A DNA stretch of 64,000 nt, taken from contig NZ_QPKV01000006.1 of NCBI RefSeq assembly GCF_003339865.1, positions 434,001-498,000 on the forward strand, given 5' to 3'. Origin of the DNA: Pedobacter chinensis. GTDB taxonomy: Bacteria > Bacteroidota > Bacteroidia > Sphingobacteriales > Sphingobacteriaceae. The position numbers and the translations under genes were made by a program. Numbering within the stretch: position 1 is the stretch's first letter; every line of letters starts with the position of its first letter. Below the pieces are notes generated by a model. That model saw nothing but the letters and a program-made list of their open reading frames with translations, did not search any database and had not been told where the DNA came from. This document shows positions 44,149 to 53,117 of this stretch, in pieces.

Positions 44149-45225
44149 TTATTCCATTATTTTGTGATAGCTCCGCATGATTAAGATGCTGATTGTTGCA
44201 ACCAGCAGGGCGATTCCCATTCCTGTTAATATTCCTTTTAATCTTCCTATCCGGTCGTTTGGCAGGGGTAAAACCGGTTCGTCGATAACCTGTATCAATG
44301 GTGTTTCCCTCATTAGCGAGCCTTTTGCTATTTCTAGATTTTTAACTACCTCTGAGTAAATTGCACTAGCTGCCTGTACATCAACCTGTCTCTTTTGTGA
44401 TGGAACCCTCAAGCTCTGCATGATCGGGTTTGCATTCGGATAGATGTCTAGTGCCGCTGCGGTACCACTGATCGAAGCATTGAGTGCCCTGCGAACGCTG
44501 TCTGCCTGTTTTTGTAACAGTACAAGATTTTGCACCATGCCCTTGGTCTTGGTCTGGATATAAAAGGTGTTAACATTATTTACAATGGTTTCTGTAAATG
44601 CCTTCGCAAAAAGAGGGTCTGGGGCTTTCACTTGCACACTAACGATGGTTAATTTTTTATCTGGCTTGCTTACCGTGAGGTAATTTTTATTGAGGTTTTC
44701 TACAATCGCACTGATGATACTGTCTTGCTCTACCTTGAAATCCTTTTTCGGAATTGCAAAGCTGATGCCCTTCATCTTAGGACTGTCTGCCCAGGCCAGA
44801 TCCAGTTTGTTCATCTGAATATACCGGTCAATCAACAGCTGCTGCCTGCCTTTAAAAATTGCAGGAGATAATAATGTCCTTTCGATCATGGAACGGGATT
44901 TATAAAGTTCAATGATATTGTCGCCCTGGAAAAGGCCACTACCTCCATTGACATCTATTCCTACTATAGAAGCTAAAGCAGAATATTGCCCCAATCCGCT
45001 ATTTCCACTTTTTCCATTGTCCTCAAGAACGAACGTACAGACTGCCTTGTAAGTTGGCTTGCGAAAGCTTGTGTAGGCAAGCCCAATTATCCCGCCTGTC
45101 AGCATTGCAAATCCTATTATTTTCCATCTCGCAAAAAGATGTCTGCGCATGTTGCCAAAGCTGTTGATCCAGTTTTTTAACGATATTTCGTCGGCTGCAA
45201 GTGGTTGTTGTGGTGAATTCATCAT
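44149..45225 (-). CDS. Wzz-like chain-length determinant
   Basis: This 358-residue inner-membrane protein has the Wzz layout: a cytoplasmic N-terminus, a first helix (IIGFAMLTGGIIGLAYTSF, about 36-54), a long helical periplasmic part, and a second helix near the end (LTGMGIALLVATISILIM) preceded by a Pro-rich EPVLPLPNDRIGR. It sets the length of the polymer made by Wzy. It lacks a Walker motif, so no tyrosine kinase domain is attached, and no separate kinase gene is present in the cluster. It lies five bases after the export protein gene. Confidence 0.9.
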   Translation of the reverse strand: MMNSPQQPLAADEISLKNWINSFGNMRRHLFARWKIIGFAMLTGGIIGLAYTSFRKPTYKAVCTFVLEDNGKSGNSGLGQYSALASIVGIDVNGGSGLFQGDNIIELYKSRSMIERTLLSPAIFKGRQQLLIDRYIQMNKLDLAWADSPKMKGISFAIPKKDFKVEQDSIISAIVENLNKNYLTVSKPDKKLTIVSVQVKAPDPLFAKAFTETIVNNVNTFYIQTKTKGMVQNLVLLQKQADSVRRALNASISGTAAALDIYPNANPIMQSLRVPSQKRQVDVQAASAIYSEVVKNLEIAKGSLMRETPLIQVIDEPVLPLPNDRIGRLKGILTGMGIALLVATISILIMRSYHKIME

Positions 45226-45230
45226 CCCAA

Positions 45231-47669
45231 TTATTTGCTAATGGTAACAATGCCAAGAACAATTGCGGCCAGTGAAGCCAAACCACCGGCTACGCCGAAA
45301 ATATCCTGAAGCGTGTTGTGCGTGCGCACAGGTTTTTGAGGTACAAAAATTTCACTCCCAGGTCGCACCGAAGGATAGATTTTAAAAAACAGAAACTTTT
45401 GTGTGGATCTTACTGTACCGTTCGGATAAATAATATAGGGTTTCTTTGTCCATGCATTTTGAGAAAAACTACCTGCATTGTCAATATAGTCTCGTAGGGA
45501 TTTTCTTTTTACATAAACGATGGTGCTGGGAAAAAGCACTTCTCCATTTACCTTCACAACCTGTTCAGATTTTGGAACGCTGATCACATCCTCGCCCTGC
45601 ACGAGCAGGTCTATTGATGATCCCGGCCGTTCCAGTATTTTTTTAAGGTCTATGCCTACAAAGTTATTTCGAAGGCTTTGCTCAACATTTATGGTTTGTG
45701 CCACGTTTAACCTATTGATTTGTTCTTGTCTATTCTTCAAAATTTCATTTACATCCATCTTTTGCCTGTCTACGCCCAAAATATTTTCACGTTTTAGGGT
45801 AGCTCCCTCTATGTTGGCAAGTACAGTGAGGCCGCCTGCCCTTTTAATCAGGTCTGATATTTTTTCATCCCTGTTTTTAATGGCGTAGGTGCCTGGGTAG
45901 GCCACTTCGCCAATCACTTTTACCAACCGCTGTTCTTCATAACCCGGAAGGCTGAACACCGAAATGATATCAAACGGCTCCAGGGTAAAATTGCTCTGAT
46001 CGGCGGTTAGTCTACTGGAAGAATTTACGGTAAAAACAGTCGCGATGGCGGTGGATGTAGAGAGTGGATCCGCATTTTGTACCCTGCGTGCCACTTCAAT
46101 CCTTACCGTGCTTGCGCCCGTGGCAAATCCACCGGCAACGAAAATCAGGTCTTCCAGTTTCATCCGCTCTGCAAACGCATAGGTTCCGGGATTTCGGACC
46201 TCTCCGTTAATGCTTACCTGATATTTATCCCTTAGATCGAATATGGAGGCTATGGTTATGACATCCTCCCGCAGTAAGGGAATAAGTTCCTGCTTGTTGA
46301 TCACGTTCTTTACATCGAAAGAAATGAGTTCGGTAGTGTTATCGGGTCGAAGCCTGGTAATTGTGCCCCGCTCCATAAAAGCGTCTTCCTTAAGGCCTTG
46401 CGCCTTTGTAATGAGCATTGCCAGTGATAATCCTTCTTCCAGTTCGTAGCTCCCAGGTCTGAAAACTGCACCAAGTATGGTTACTCTGTTATCAAACCGG
46501 TCAATAATGCCTTCGGCAACAAATTTGTCGCCCCTTAGAATTTTATAGGATGCAAAATTTTCTTCCAGAACGTCAGTGATCCGGCGTTGCTGGTTGGCGA
46601 TTTGAGAAACCTTGATCCTGGCCGTATAAGCGCTGTCAGTAAATCCGCCAGCAAAACTGATCAGTTTTTCAAGTGTTTCTCCTGGTAGTACCTCGAAAAG
46701 GGCCGGTATTTTTACCTCTCCGGAAAATTCTACCCTGGCGCTGTAGGTGGGAACCCTGATAATGTCCTGGTCTTGCAGGTTAATATTGTCTTTTTGGTTG
46801 CCGCTCACCAGAAAATCGTAAACATCCAATTGTCTGATGATCTTGTTGTTTCTGATGATTTCGATTTTTCTGAAACTCCCATTTGCACTGGGTCCACCGG
46901 CAGAATAGAGTGCATTAAATACAGTGGCCAATGATGGGAGTGTATAAGTGCCGGGTTTTTTTAACTGACCAACCATGATGACCTTTATGCTTCTGATATT
47001 GCCGAGGTTTACCTGCAAACTGGTTCCGTTACCAATGGAGTATTTACTGGCGACCAATTTATTTCTGATCAATGTAGTGGCCTGTTGGATTGATTTGCCG
47101 GCAACGTTGATGATGCCTGTACCGGGAATGTTAATATTCCCCTCAGGAGACACGTCCAGCTTCCAGTTAGCCTGAGATTGGCCGTATACTGTAATGTTCA
47201 ATTGATCGCTAGGACCCAATATGTAGTTTGTGGGCGTAGCCAGCGTCATATTGGGTTCGAAACGAATGTTGTTACTGGCGAAGAGGTCTGCTCCAAAAAT
47301 TGGCAGCCGCTGATTTTGCATACCTATTGCAGTAGCAGATGGATTGATCAGGCTGTCTGTCTGATAATTTAGCTTTCGTTTGCCGCTTGTATCCACGGTG
47401 TCCATGGCATTCATGCGTATGCGGCTGATCCTTATTCGCAGTTTTTCGGTTTCTACCGCGGTCATTCCATTGGTTTTTGCGTTTGCTAAAACCTGTTCAT
47501 CGGTTAGCCCTGCGGCTCTCGCCTGGGCAAGTAATTCTAAAATTTGGCTGTCAGCTAAGGCATCAACGTTTACAGTTTGAATTTGCTTTTTTTCTTGTGT
47601 ATAGCCGGCGGGGGAAAAGATAATAAAAGTGAGCAGCGCAATTATAACGCTGCGTAAACATAGCTTCAT
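45231..47669 (-). CDS. SLBB-domain polysaccharide export protein (Wza-like)
   Basis: This 812-residue protein has a signal peptide (ending PAGYTQEKK), an N-terminal helical region, a polysaccharide export domain (YILGPSDQLNITVYGQSQANWKLDVSPEGNINIPGTG), and then a string of SLBB repeats, seen as VMVGQLKKPGTYTLP, VEFSGEVKIPALFEVLPGE, VTILGAVFRPGSYELEEG, VSINGEVRNPGTYAFAE, VKVIGEVAYPGTYAIKN and VKVNGEVLFPSTIVYV. A hydrophobic segment near the C-terminus (GVAGGLASLAAIVLGIV) could anchor it. E. coli Wza has about 380 residues, so this is a much larger periplasm-spanning version as seen in Bacteroidota. It is the first gene of the minus arm. Confidence 0.93.
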   Translation of the reverse strand: MKLCLRSVIIALLTFIIFSPAGYTQEKKQIQTVNVDALADSQILELLAQARAAGLTDEQVLANAKTNGMTAVETEKLRIRISRIRMNAMDTVDTSGKRKLNYQTDSLINPSATAIGMQNQRLPIFGADLFASNNIRFEPNMTLATPTNYILGPSDQLNITVYGQSQANWKLDVSPEGNINIPGTGIINVAGKSIQQATTLIRNKLVASKYSIGNGTSLQVNLGNIRSIKVIMVGQLKKPGTYTLPSLATVFNALYSAGGPSANGSFRKIEIIRNNKIIRQLDVYDFLVSGNQKDNINLQDQDIIRVPTYSARVEFSGEVKIPALFEVLPGETLEKLISFAGGFTDSAYTARIKVSQIANQQRRITDVLEENFASYKILRGDKFVAEGIIDRFDNRVTILGAVFRPGSYELEEGLSLAMLITKAQGLKEDAFMERGTITRLRPDNTTELISFDVKNVINKQELIPLLREDVITIASIFDLRDKYQVSINGEVRNPGTYAFAERMKLEDLIFVAGGFATGASTVRIEVARRVQNADPLSTSTAIATVFTVNSSSRLTADQSNFTLEPFDIISVFSLPGYEEQRLVKVIGEVAYPGTYAIKNRDEKISDLIKRAGGLTVLANIEGATLKRENILGVDRQKMDVNEILKNRQEQINRLNVAQTINVEQSLRNNFVGIDLKKILERPGSSIDLLVQGEDVISVPKSEQVVKVNGEVLFPSTIVYVKRKSLRDYIDNAGSFSQNAWTKKPYIIYPNGTVRSTQKFLFFKIYPSVRPGSEIFVPQKPVRTHNTLQDIFGVAGGLASLAAIVLGIVTISK

Positions 47670-47906
47670 ATTTATGATGAAAAGATTAATTATTAGGTGT
47701 GTTTTTATACTTTGAATAGAATATAACGTATTTAAATGATAATAGTTTTTAAAATAGTTAAAATATTAAACTTTAGTATAAATAAGAATATTTATTATTT
47801 TAATAAAACAATGTTATTTAATTAATGTTTACATGATTATTGTTTAAGTTAAATTATTCAATTTAAATTGATAAAATTACTTATTCGAAAGATAAATTAC
47901 ACGCTT
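47670..47906. promoter_or_regulatory. AT-rich divergent control region of the polysaccharide cluster
   Basis: The 237 bases between the two arms must hold both promoters. TATACTTTG at about 47710-47720 on the plus strand resembles a -7 box but is one base out of register. AAGTTAAATTATT at 47846-47858 repeats a string found upstream of the XRE gene. No gene lies here; an in-frame TTG at 47868 belongs to an unlikely longer start. Confidence 0.45.
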
Positions 47907-49238
47907 ATGAAACACCGTTATTCACATTTGTTACCAGGACTCACTCTTATAAGTGATATTATTCTACTTAATGTCGCATACTGTTTGGCTCACGGAACTT
48001 TGTCTGGAGAACATCCCCGGATGATGTTGATCAAGACATTGTGTTGGGTGTTACTTTCGCCGCTCTTTAAGATTTATACAACGCCGAGGCCTTTATTGCT
48101 CAAAGAAAACATGTTCAGGTTTTCAGAGGTCTTGTGTTGCCATTTGATCATTATATTTTCACTTATCTATGTCACCAAATATTTTGATGTACTTTCTTAC
48201 AGATTATTTGCAACATACCTGGTATTTATAGTACTGGTAAGTTTGCAGCGCCATTACCTATCTATTTTTCTGGATTATATAAGAAAGAAAGGCTTTAATG
48301 GCCGTAGGATTCTGATTATCGGAGATGAAGAGGTGGCTAAAAGATTAAAGATGCATTTTGATGATCGCCCTGCCTATGGATATGATATCCTTCCAACCAT
48401 ATTCGAACAAAATATGGCTTATGGTTCTCATGAGGTACTGGCCAAAAAACTGTTGGACCAAAACGCCCATGAAATATTTTTCTGTTACAAAAAGATTGAT
48501 GCAACGCTTGTTAGCTTCTTGATTTCGTTTGGCGCACAGCATAAGATTAATATAAAGCTGATGTCTGATGTTGTTTTGACTGATCGGAGCGCAAAGATCA
48601 TCAATTACGATACACTGCCTTTGTTGCATCTGCGCAATTGCTCAGGATTGGGAAAAACCGAAATCCTGGCTAAAAGAGGTTTCGATATTTTATTTTCCTC
48701 GTCTCTGATTATCATCGCCTCGCCTTTATTCGCCATGCTTTACTTGATTACCAAGCTTACCTCTAAAGGTCCTGCTTATTACACTCAAGAGCGTATCGGC
48801 CTAAATGGAAGACCGTTCCGGATCATCAAGTTCAGAAGCATGTATATCAATGCCGAAGAGATGGGACCACAGCTTTCAAAACACGGAGATCCAAGAATTA
48901 CCAAATGGGGACTATTGATCAGAAAGACACGTTTAGATGAACTTCCACAGTTTTTTAACGTGCTCAAAGGTGAAATGTCTGTTGTAGGGCCAAGGCCCGA
49001 GCGCATTCATTTTATTGAAAAAATCGCTCAAATCGCACCCCACTATAAATTGCTCCAATGTCTAAAACCGGGAATTACTTCTATTGGACAGATCAGATAT
49101 GGTTATGCCGAGAATGTGGAACAAATGTGCGAGAGGTTGGAATATGATCTTATGTATCTGCAGGATATCAGTTTCAGGTCAGATGTTGGTCTTATTCTGA
49201 ATACAGTAAGGGTAATGATCCAGGGTAAAGGGAAATAA
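47907..49238 (+). CDS. initiating phosphoglycosyltransferase (WcaJ-like)
   Basis: This 443-residue membrane enzyme transfers a sugar 1-phosphate from a nucleotide sugar to undecaprenyl phosphate, the first step of repeat-unit assembly. N-terminal helices (GLTLISDIILLNVAYCLAHG onward) and a CoA-like Rossmann region (RRILIIGDEE) come first. The catalytic bacterial sugar transferase domain spans about residues 255-443, with YYTQERIGLNGRPFRIIKFRSM, IRKTRLDELPQFFNVLKGEMSVVGPRPER and GITSIGQIRYG. I chose ATG 47907; the longer frame needs a TTG. It is the first gene of the plus arm. The sugar is probably glucose, galactose or a HexNAc. Confidence 0.92.
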   Translation: MKHRYSHLLPGLTLISDIILLNVAYCLAHGTLSGEHPRMMLIKTLCWVLLSPLFKIYTTPRPLLLKENMFRFSEVLCCHLIIIFSLIYVTKYFDVLSYRLFATYLVFIVLVSLQRHYLSIFLDYIRKKGFNGRRILIIGDEEVAKRLKMHFDDRPAYGYDILPTIFEQNMAYGSHEVLAKKLLDQNAHEIFFCYKKIDATLVSFLISFGAQHKINIKLMSDVVLTDRSAKIINYDTLPLLHLRNCSGLGKTEILAKRGFDILFSSSLIIIASPLFAMLYLITKLTSKGPAYYTQERIGLNGRPFRIIKFRSMYINAEEMGPQLSKHGDPRITKWGLLIRKTRLDELPQFFNVLKGEMSVVGPRPERIHFIEKIAQIAPHYKLLQCLKPGITSIGQIRYGYAENVEQMCERLEYDLMYLQDISFRSDVGLILNTVRVMIQGKGK

Positions 49239-49263
49239 TTAGTGAACAAAATTTGAAATCGAT

Positions 49264-50415
49264 ATGAATAAATATGATTATCTCATCGTTGGAAGTGGAC
49301 TATTTGGAGCCGTTTTTGCACATGAGGCACATAAAAGAGGCAAAAAGTGCCTGGTAATAGATAAAAGAAACCATCAGGGCGGTAATGTGCATTGTGAAAA
49401 AATTGAGGGTATCAACGTTCACAAATATGGCCCGCATATCTTTCATACCAATGATAAGGAGCTTTGGGACTATGTAAATTCATTTGTTGAGTTCAATAAT
49501 TTTGTGCTTACTCCGCTTGCCAAATATCAAGATCGGTTATATAACCTTCCTTTTAACATGAACACATTTTATCAGTTATGGAACGTGCAAACCCCAGCAA
49601 AGGCGAAAGAAAAAATACAATCTCAGGTGGTTAATCCCATCAATGGAGAAGCAGCTAATCTGGAAGAACAGGCACTCTCTCTTGTTGGTACAGATGTTTA
49701 TCAAAAATTGATAAAGGGATATACGGAAAAACAGTGGGGAAGAAAAGCCACAGAATTGCCTGCATTTATCATCAAAAGACTTCCGGTAAGGTTTACGTTT
49801 GATAACAATTATTTTAACGATCGTTATCAGGGAATACCTGTTGGGGGATACAATAAACTGATGGATGGGCTGTTGAATGGGATCGAAGTGAGGCTTGAAC
49901 AAGATTACTTTGCAGACCGGGGCCACTGGGACAGTGTTGCAGAACACACCGTGTTCACTGGAAAAATTGATCAGTACTATGATTTTAGGTTTGGACAGTT
50001 GGAATATAGAAGCCTCAGGTTTGAAACGGAAATTCTCGATACAGATAATTTTCAGGGCAATGCCGTGATCAACTACACCGAAAGGGAAGTACCCTATACA
50101 CGTGTAATAGAGCACAAGCATTTTGAACATGGTAAACAGGAGAAAACCGTTGTCACAAAAGAATATTCACAAGAATGGTCAGCCGAAAAAGAACCTTATT
50201 ATCCCATCAACGATGAAAAGAATGATCAAATCTTCAGGCAATACCAACAATTGGCCCGGAACCAGCCAGAGGTAATTTTTGGTGGGAGGCTTGCCGAGTA
50301 CCGGTATTACGATATGCACCAGGTGATTGCTTCGGCACTGAAAAAGGTTTCAGACCACTTTATCGATCTTGATGTTACACATTTGTCTTTGACCACCAGT
50401 TCTCCTTTAAATTAA
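49264..50415 (+). CDS. glf: UDP-galactopyranose mutase
   Basis: This 383-residue FAD enzyme interconverts UDP-galactopyranose and UDP-galactofuranose. The N-terminal dinucleotide-binding motif is IVGSGLFGAVFAHEA (8-22), followed by DKRNHQGGNVHCEKIEGINVHKYGPHIFHT, a hallmark of Glf. KGYTEKQWGRKATELPAFIIKRLPVRFTFDNNYFND and the C-terminal FGGRLAEYRYYDMHQVI are also family signatures. It shows that the polymer very probably contains galactofuranose, and it matches the galactofuranosyltransferase-like gene at 53118. Confidence 0.97.
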   Translation: MNKYDYLIVGSGLFGAVFAHEAHKRGKKCLVIDKRNHQGGNVHCEKIEGINVHKYGPHIFHTNDKELWDYVNSFVEFNNFVLTPLAKYQDRLYNLPFNMNTFYQLWNVQTPAKAKEKIQSQVVNPINGEAANLEEQALSLVGTDVYQKLIKGYTEKQWGRKATELPAFIIKRLPVRFTFDNNYFNDRYQGIPVGGYNKLMDGLLNGIEVRLEQDYFADRGHWDSVAEHTVFTGKIDQYYDFRFGQLEYRSLRFETEILDTDNFQGNAVINYTEREVPYTRVIEHKHFEHGKQEKTVVTKEYSQEWSAEKEPYYPINDEKNDQIFRQYQQLARNQPEVIFGGRLAEYRYYDMHQVIASALKKVSDHFIDLDVTHLSLTTSSPLN

Positions 50416-50419
50416 AATT

Positions 50420-51319
50420 ATGGTATCAGCGATAATTTTAGCATTTAATAGGAAAGAAGAAGCGCTAAAAACAATAGGAAAACTTGAAGAATTACGTCAA
50501 TCGTTACCTTTTGAGCTTGAAATCATTATTGTAGACAATGCTTCAAAGGATGGAACATCAGCCGCAATTAAAGAAAGGCACCCGGATTTAAAGTTAATTT
50601 CCAGATCCATAAACAATGGCATAGCAGGATGGAATGATGGTTTCGCGGTTGCAAAGCACGAATACCTTTTGGTGTTAGATGATGATAGCCATGTGCACAG
50701 TGGATTGGATAAAGCAATAAAGAGACTGGAAGATGATCCTACGATTGGGATTTTAGGGTTCGAGACCACTGATGAAAACTTGAAACTTGATGTATATCTG
50801 GCGGAGGAAGATGCCTGGAAAGATAAGCAGGATGTTCCGGGGTTTATTGGTTGTGGCGCCATCATCAGAAAGGAATTATATGATAAAATTGGTGGCTTTG
50901 CAGAGTGGATTTTTGTATATACTCATGAATTTGAATACGCCATAAGATGTTGGAATGCGGGGTATAGAGTGAGTTTTTTTGCCGAAGGATATGTAATTCA
51001 CAGAGTGAGTAAACTGAACAGATCTTTTAAAAGACTGAGGATTTTTGGAACCCGGAATGAGCTGGCCATTATCTACAAATATTTTGATAAGGATAAAAGC
51101 AAATTTTTGTTCCGTATTGTGATGAACAATTTAAAATTTATTAAAAGAGAAGGTCTTTTATCTGGATATTATGTATTGCAGGGCGTGGCTGAATATTTTA
51201 AGTTAAAAAAGGAATTAACGCGGACACCGGTTAGACAAAAGATACAGGATTTTTATGCAGCCAATTTTTGGGCCACAAAGCCCATACTCACCAATTTGAA
51301 AAAAAGATTGAACATATAA
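50420..51319 (+). CDS. glycosyltransferase family 2
   Basis: This 299-residue GT-A enzyme begins VSAIILAFNRKEEALKTIGKLEE and has IIIVDNASKDGTSAAIKE for nucleotide binding and the metal motif LDDDSHV at about residue 92. CGAIIRKELYDKIGGFAEWIFVYTHEFEYAIRCW is the acceptor-side signature of rhamnosyl/galactofuranosyl-type GT2 enzymes. It starts four bases after glf and ends in a TAATG overlap with the next GT2. It could add Galf or another sugar; this cannot be settled here. Confidence 0.9.
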   Translation: MVSAIILAFNRKEEALKTIGKLEELRQSLPFELEIIIVDNASKDGTSAAIKERHPDLKLISRSINNGIAGWNDGFAVAKHEYLLVLDDDSHVHSGLDKAIKRLEDDPTIGILGFETTDENLKLDVYLAEEDAWKDKQDVPGFIGCGAIIRKELYDKIGGFAEWIFVYTHEFEYAIRCWNAGYRVSFFAEGYVIHRVSKLNRSFKRLRIFGTRNELAIIYKYFDKDKSKFLFRIVMNNLKFIKREGLLSGYYVLQGVAEYFKLKKELTRTPVRQKIQDFYAANFWATKPILTNLKKRLNI

Positions 51320-52239
51320 TGCAAACCATGAAAGATTTCCCGCTGGTCTCCATTGTGATGTGCTCCTATAACGGCGCAAAATATATTGATGAACAAATGG
51401 ATTCCTTAGTTAATCAAACCTATCAAAACCTGGAGATTATTGTGGTGGATGATAAATCCACTGACCATACCATCGCGAAAATAGAGGAGTGGATGAAAAA
51501 GGATTCCCGTATTTCGCTCTATAAAAACGAGGAAAACCTGGGCTATAACAGAAATTTTGAAAAGGCCATTTCCTTGGCAAAGGGAGCATATATCAGCTTG
51601 TCAGATCAAGATGATATCTGGTGCGAAAATAAAATTGAACATCTTTTATCGCTTTTTGACCAGGAGGATGTCGTATTGGTTCATGCCCGTTCTGTCGAAT
51701 TTGTAGATGGGAAATGCCTTTATCCAAAAGTAAAATTGTTAAGAATGTTCCATGGAAACGATCCGAAAAAACTTTTTTACGATAACCAGATTGGCGGGCA
51801 TAGGATCATGTTCAAACATAAATTGGTAGACCGGATCATTCCAATTCCACCCAATATGTTTTACGATTGGTGGATTGGGGTAGTAGCAACCTGTAACGGG
51901 TCAATCAATTCTTCTGAGTCGTTTTTGGTCAAATACCGTATACATGATGCTAATAGTCACATTAATGTTCCCAAAGCGGTAAAAGCAGCACATATAGATC
52001 ATATTGAGGCCTGGAAATGCTTTTTGACCATCGAAGAAATGAAGCAGGATGATAAATTGTTCCTGAAAAATCTGATCACGGTTTTTGATGAACATAGAAA
52101 AAAGAAAAAACTTTTTGATCATAAGCTGTTTTCCTTTCTTTTCAAAAATCGCAAAATCGTATTTGCAAACCGGAGGAGGTTGGTAAAAGACTTTTTGTTC
52201 CTGAAATTCCTTTTTTACTATACAATCGTGAAATTTTAA
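51319..52239 (+). CDS. glycosyltransferase family 2
   Basis: This 306-residue GT2 has the entry FPLVSIVMCSYNGAKYIDEQMDSLVNQTYQNLEIIVVDDKSTDHT and the acceptor/metal motif LSDQDDIWCENKIEHL, as in rhamnosyl- and galactosyltransferases of O-antigen clusters. It has a C-terminal stretch rich in Phe and Lys that may touch the membrane. I chose ATG 51319, which shares one base with the stop of the previous gene; the longer frame would overlap it by 52 bases. A second ATG at 51328 is possible. Confidence 0.9.
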   Translation: MQTMKDFPLVSIVMCSYNGAKYIDEQMDSLVNQTYQNLEIIVVDDKSTDHTIAKIEEWMKKDSRISLYKNEENLGYNRNFEKAISLAKGAYISLSDQDDIWCENKIEHLLSLFDQEDVVLVHARSVEFVDGKCLYPKVKLLRMFHGNDPKKLFYDNQIGGHRIMFKHKLVDRIIPIPPNMFYDWWIGVVATCNGSINSSESFLVKYRIHDANSHINVPKAVKAAHIDHIEAWKCFLTIEEMKQDDKLFLKNLITVFDEHRKKKKLFDHKLFSFLFKNRKIVFANRRRLVKDFLFLKFLFYYTIVKF

Positions 52240-52271
52240 ACTTGATATAATCACAATCATAAACTATTATT

Positions 52272-53078
52272 ATGGATTTATTGAATCAAAATATTGACCT
52301 AACAACACTTGCGGCAAAAAGTAATGAATACCTGGAAACCCCGCCATTTCCAAACATAGTTTTCCATGATTTTTTTAATCCGCAAATATTGGATGAGGTA
52401 CTGCAAGAGTTTCCTGATCTTTCTAAAAGAAAAGACATTGAACGATTTAATGATCACAATCAGATTAAACTGGCAACCAGGGGCGAGGCCAGTTTTGGAG
52501 AAACCACCAAGCGTCTTGTTCATTTTCTGAACTCCGAACCCATGCTCAAGTTTTTGCAAACATTAACCGGAATTGACGAGCCGCTTATTCCTGATCCGTA
52601 TTTTGAAGGCGGTGGCTACCACGAAATAAAGCCGGGAGGGGTTTTGAAAATACACACCGATTTTAGTACAAACAGCATCACCAAATTAGATAGAAGGATA
52701 AACCTCCTCATTTATTTGAACAAAGACTGGGAAGAGAGTTATGGTGGCCACTTTGAACTCTGGAGCAAGGATATGATCAAATGTGAAAGAAAAATACTCC
52801 CGACATTTAACACAGTCGCCATTTTTTCAACAATTCCCTTGTCACATCACGGGCACCCCAATCCATTAACCTGTCCGCCAGATCGAAGCAGAAAATCTTT
52901 GGCGTTGTATTATTACAGTAACGGTCGCCCGGCAAATGAGATCAGTGAGGATAAGCTGACCACGTTCAAAGGACGCAAGGATGTCGGGAGAGATGTGATT
53001 CCAAAAACCACACGGGAGATTATCAGGGATTTTATCCCTCCTATTATATTGAAGGCTTTAAAATCCAGAAAAAATTAA
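52272..53078 (+). CDS. 2OG-Fe(II) oxygenase
   Basis: This 268-residue protein has the jelly-roll 2-oxoglutarate/iron dioxygenase fold of the prolyl-4-hydroxylase-like branch. The iron ligands are H128 and D130 (IHTDFS) and H193 (SHHGHP), and R207 in RSRKSLALYYY should bind 2-oxoglutarate. Related proteins occur in polysaccharide clusters, where they may hydroxylate a sugar or lipid carrier, but no reaction is proven that I know of. It sits 32 bases after a GT2 and 39 bases before the galactofuranosyltransferase-like gene, on the same strand. Confidence 0.88.
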   Translation: MDLLNQNIDLTTLAAKSNEYLETPPFPNIVFHDFFNPQILDEVLQEFPDLSKRKDIERFNDHNQIKLATRGEASFGETTKRLVHFLNSEPMLKFLQTLTGIDEPLIPDPYFEGGGYHEIKPGGVLKIHTDFSTNSITKLDRRINLLIYLNKDWEESYGGHFELWSKDMIKCERKILPTFNTVAIFSTIPLSHHGHPNPLTCPPDRSRKSLALYYYSNGRPANEISEDKLTTFKGRKDVGRDVIPKTTREIIRDFIPPIILKALKSRKN

Positions 53079-53117
53079 GTCATCCCATCAAACAAAATTT
53101 TAACCTGAAACGCCTAA

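Noticed and set aside
49576..50130. 184-codon minus-strand frame inside glf
   Set aside because: Glf is complete on the plus strand, and the antisense frame shows no domain or start signal.
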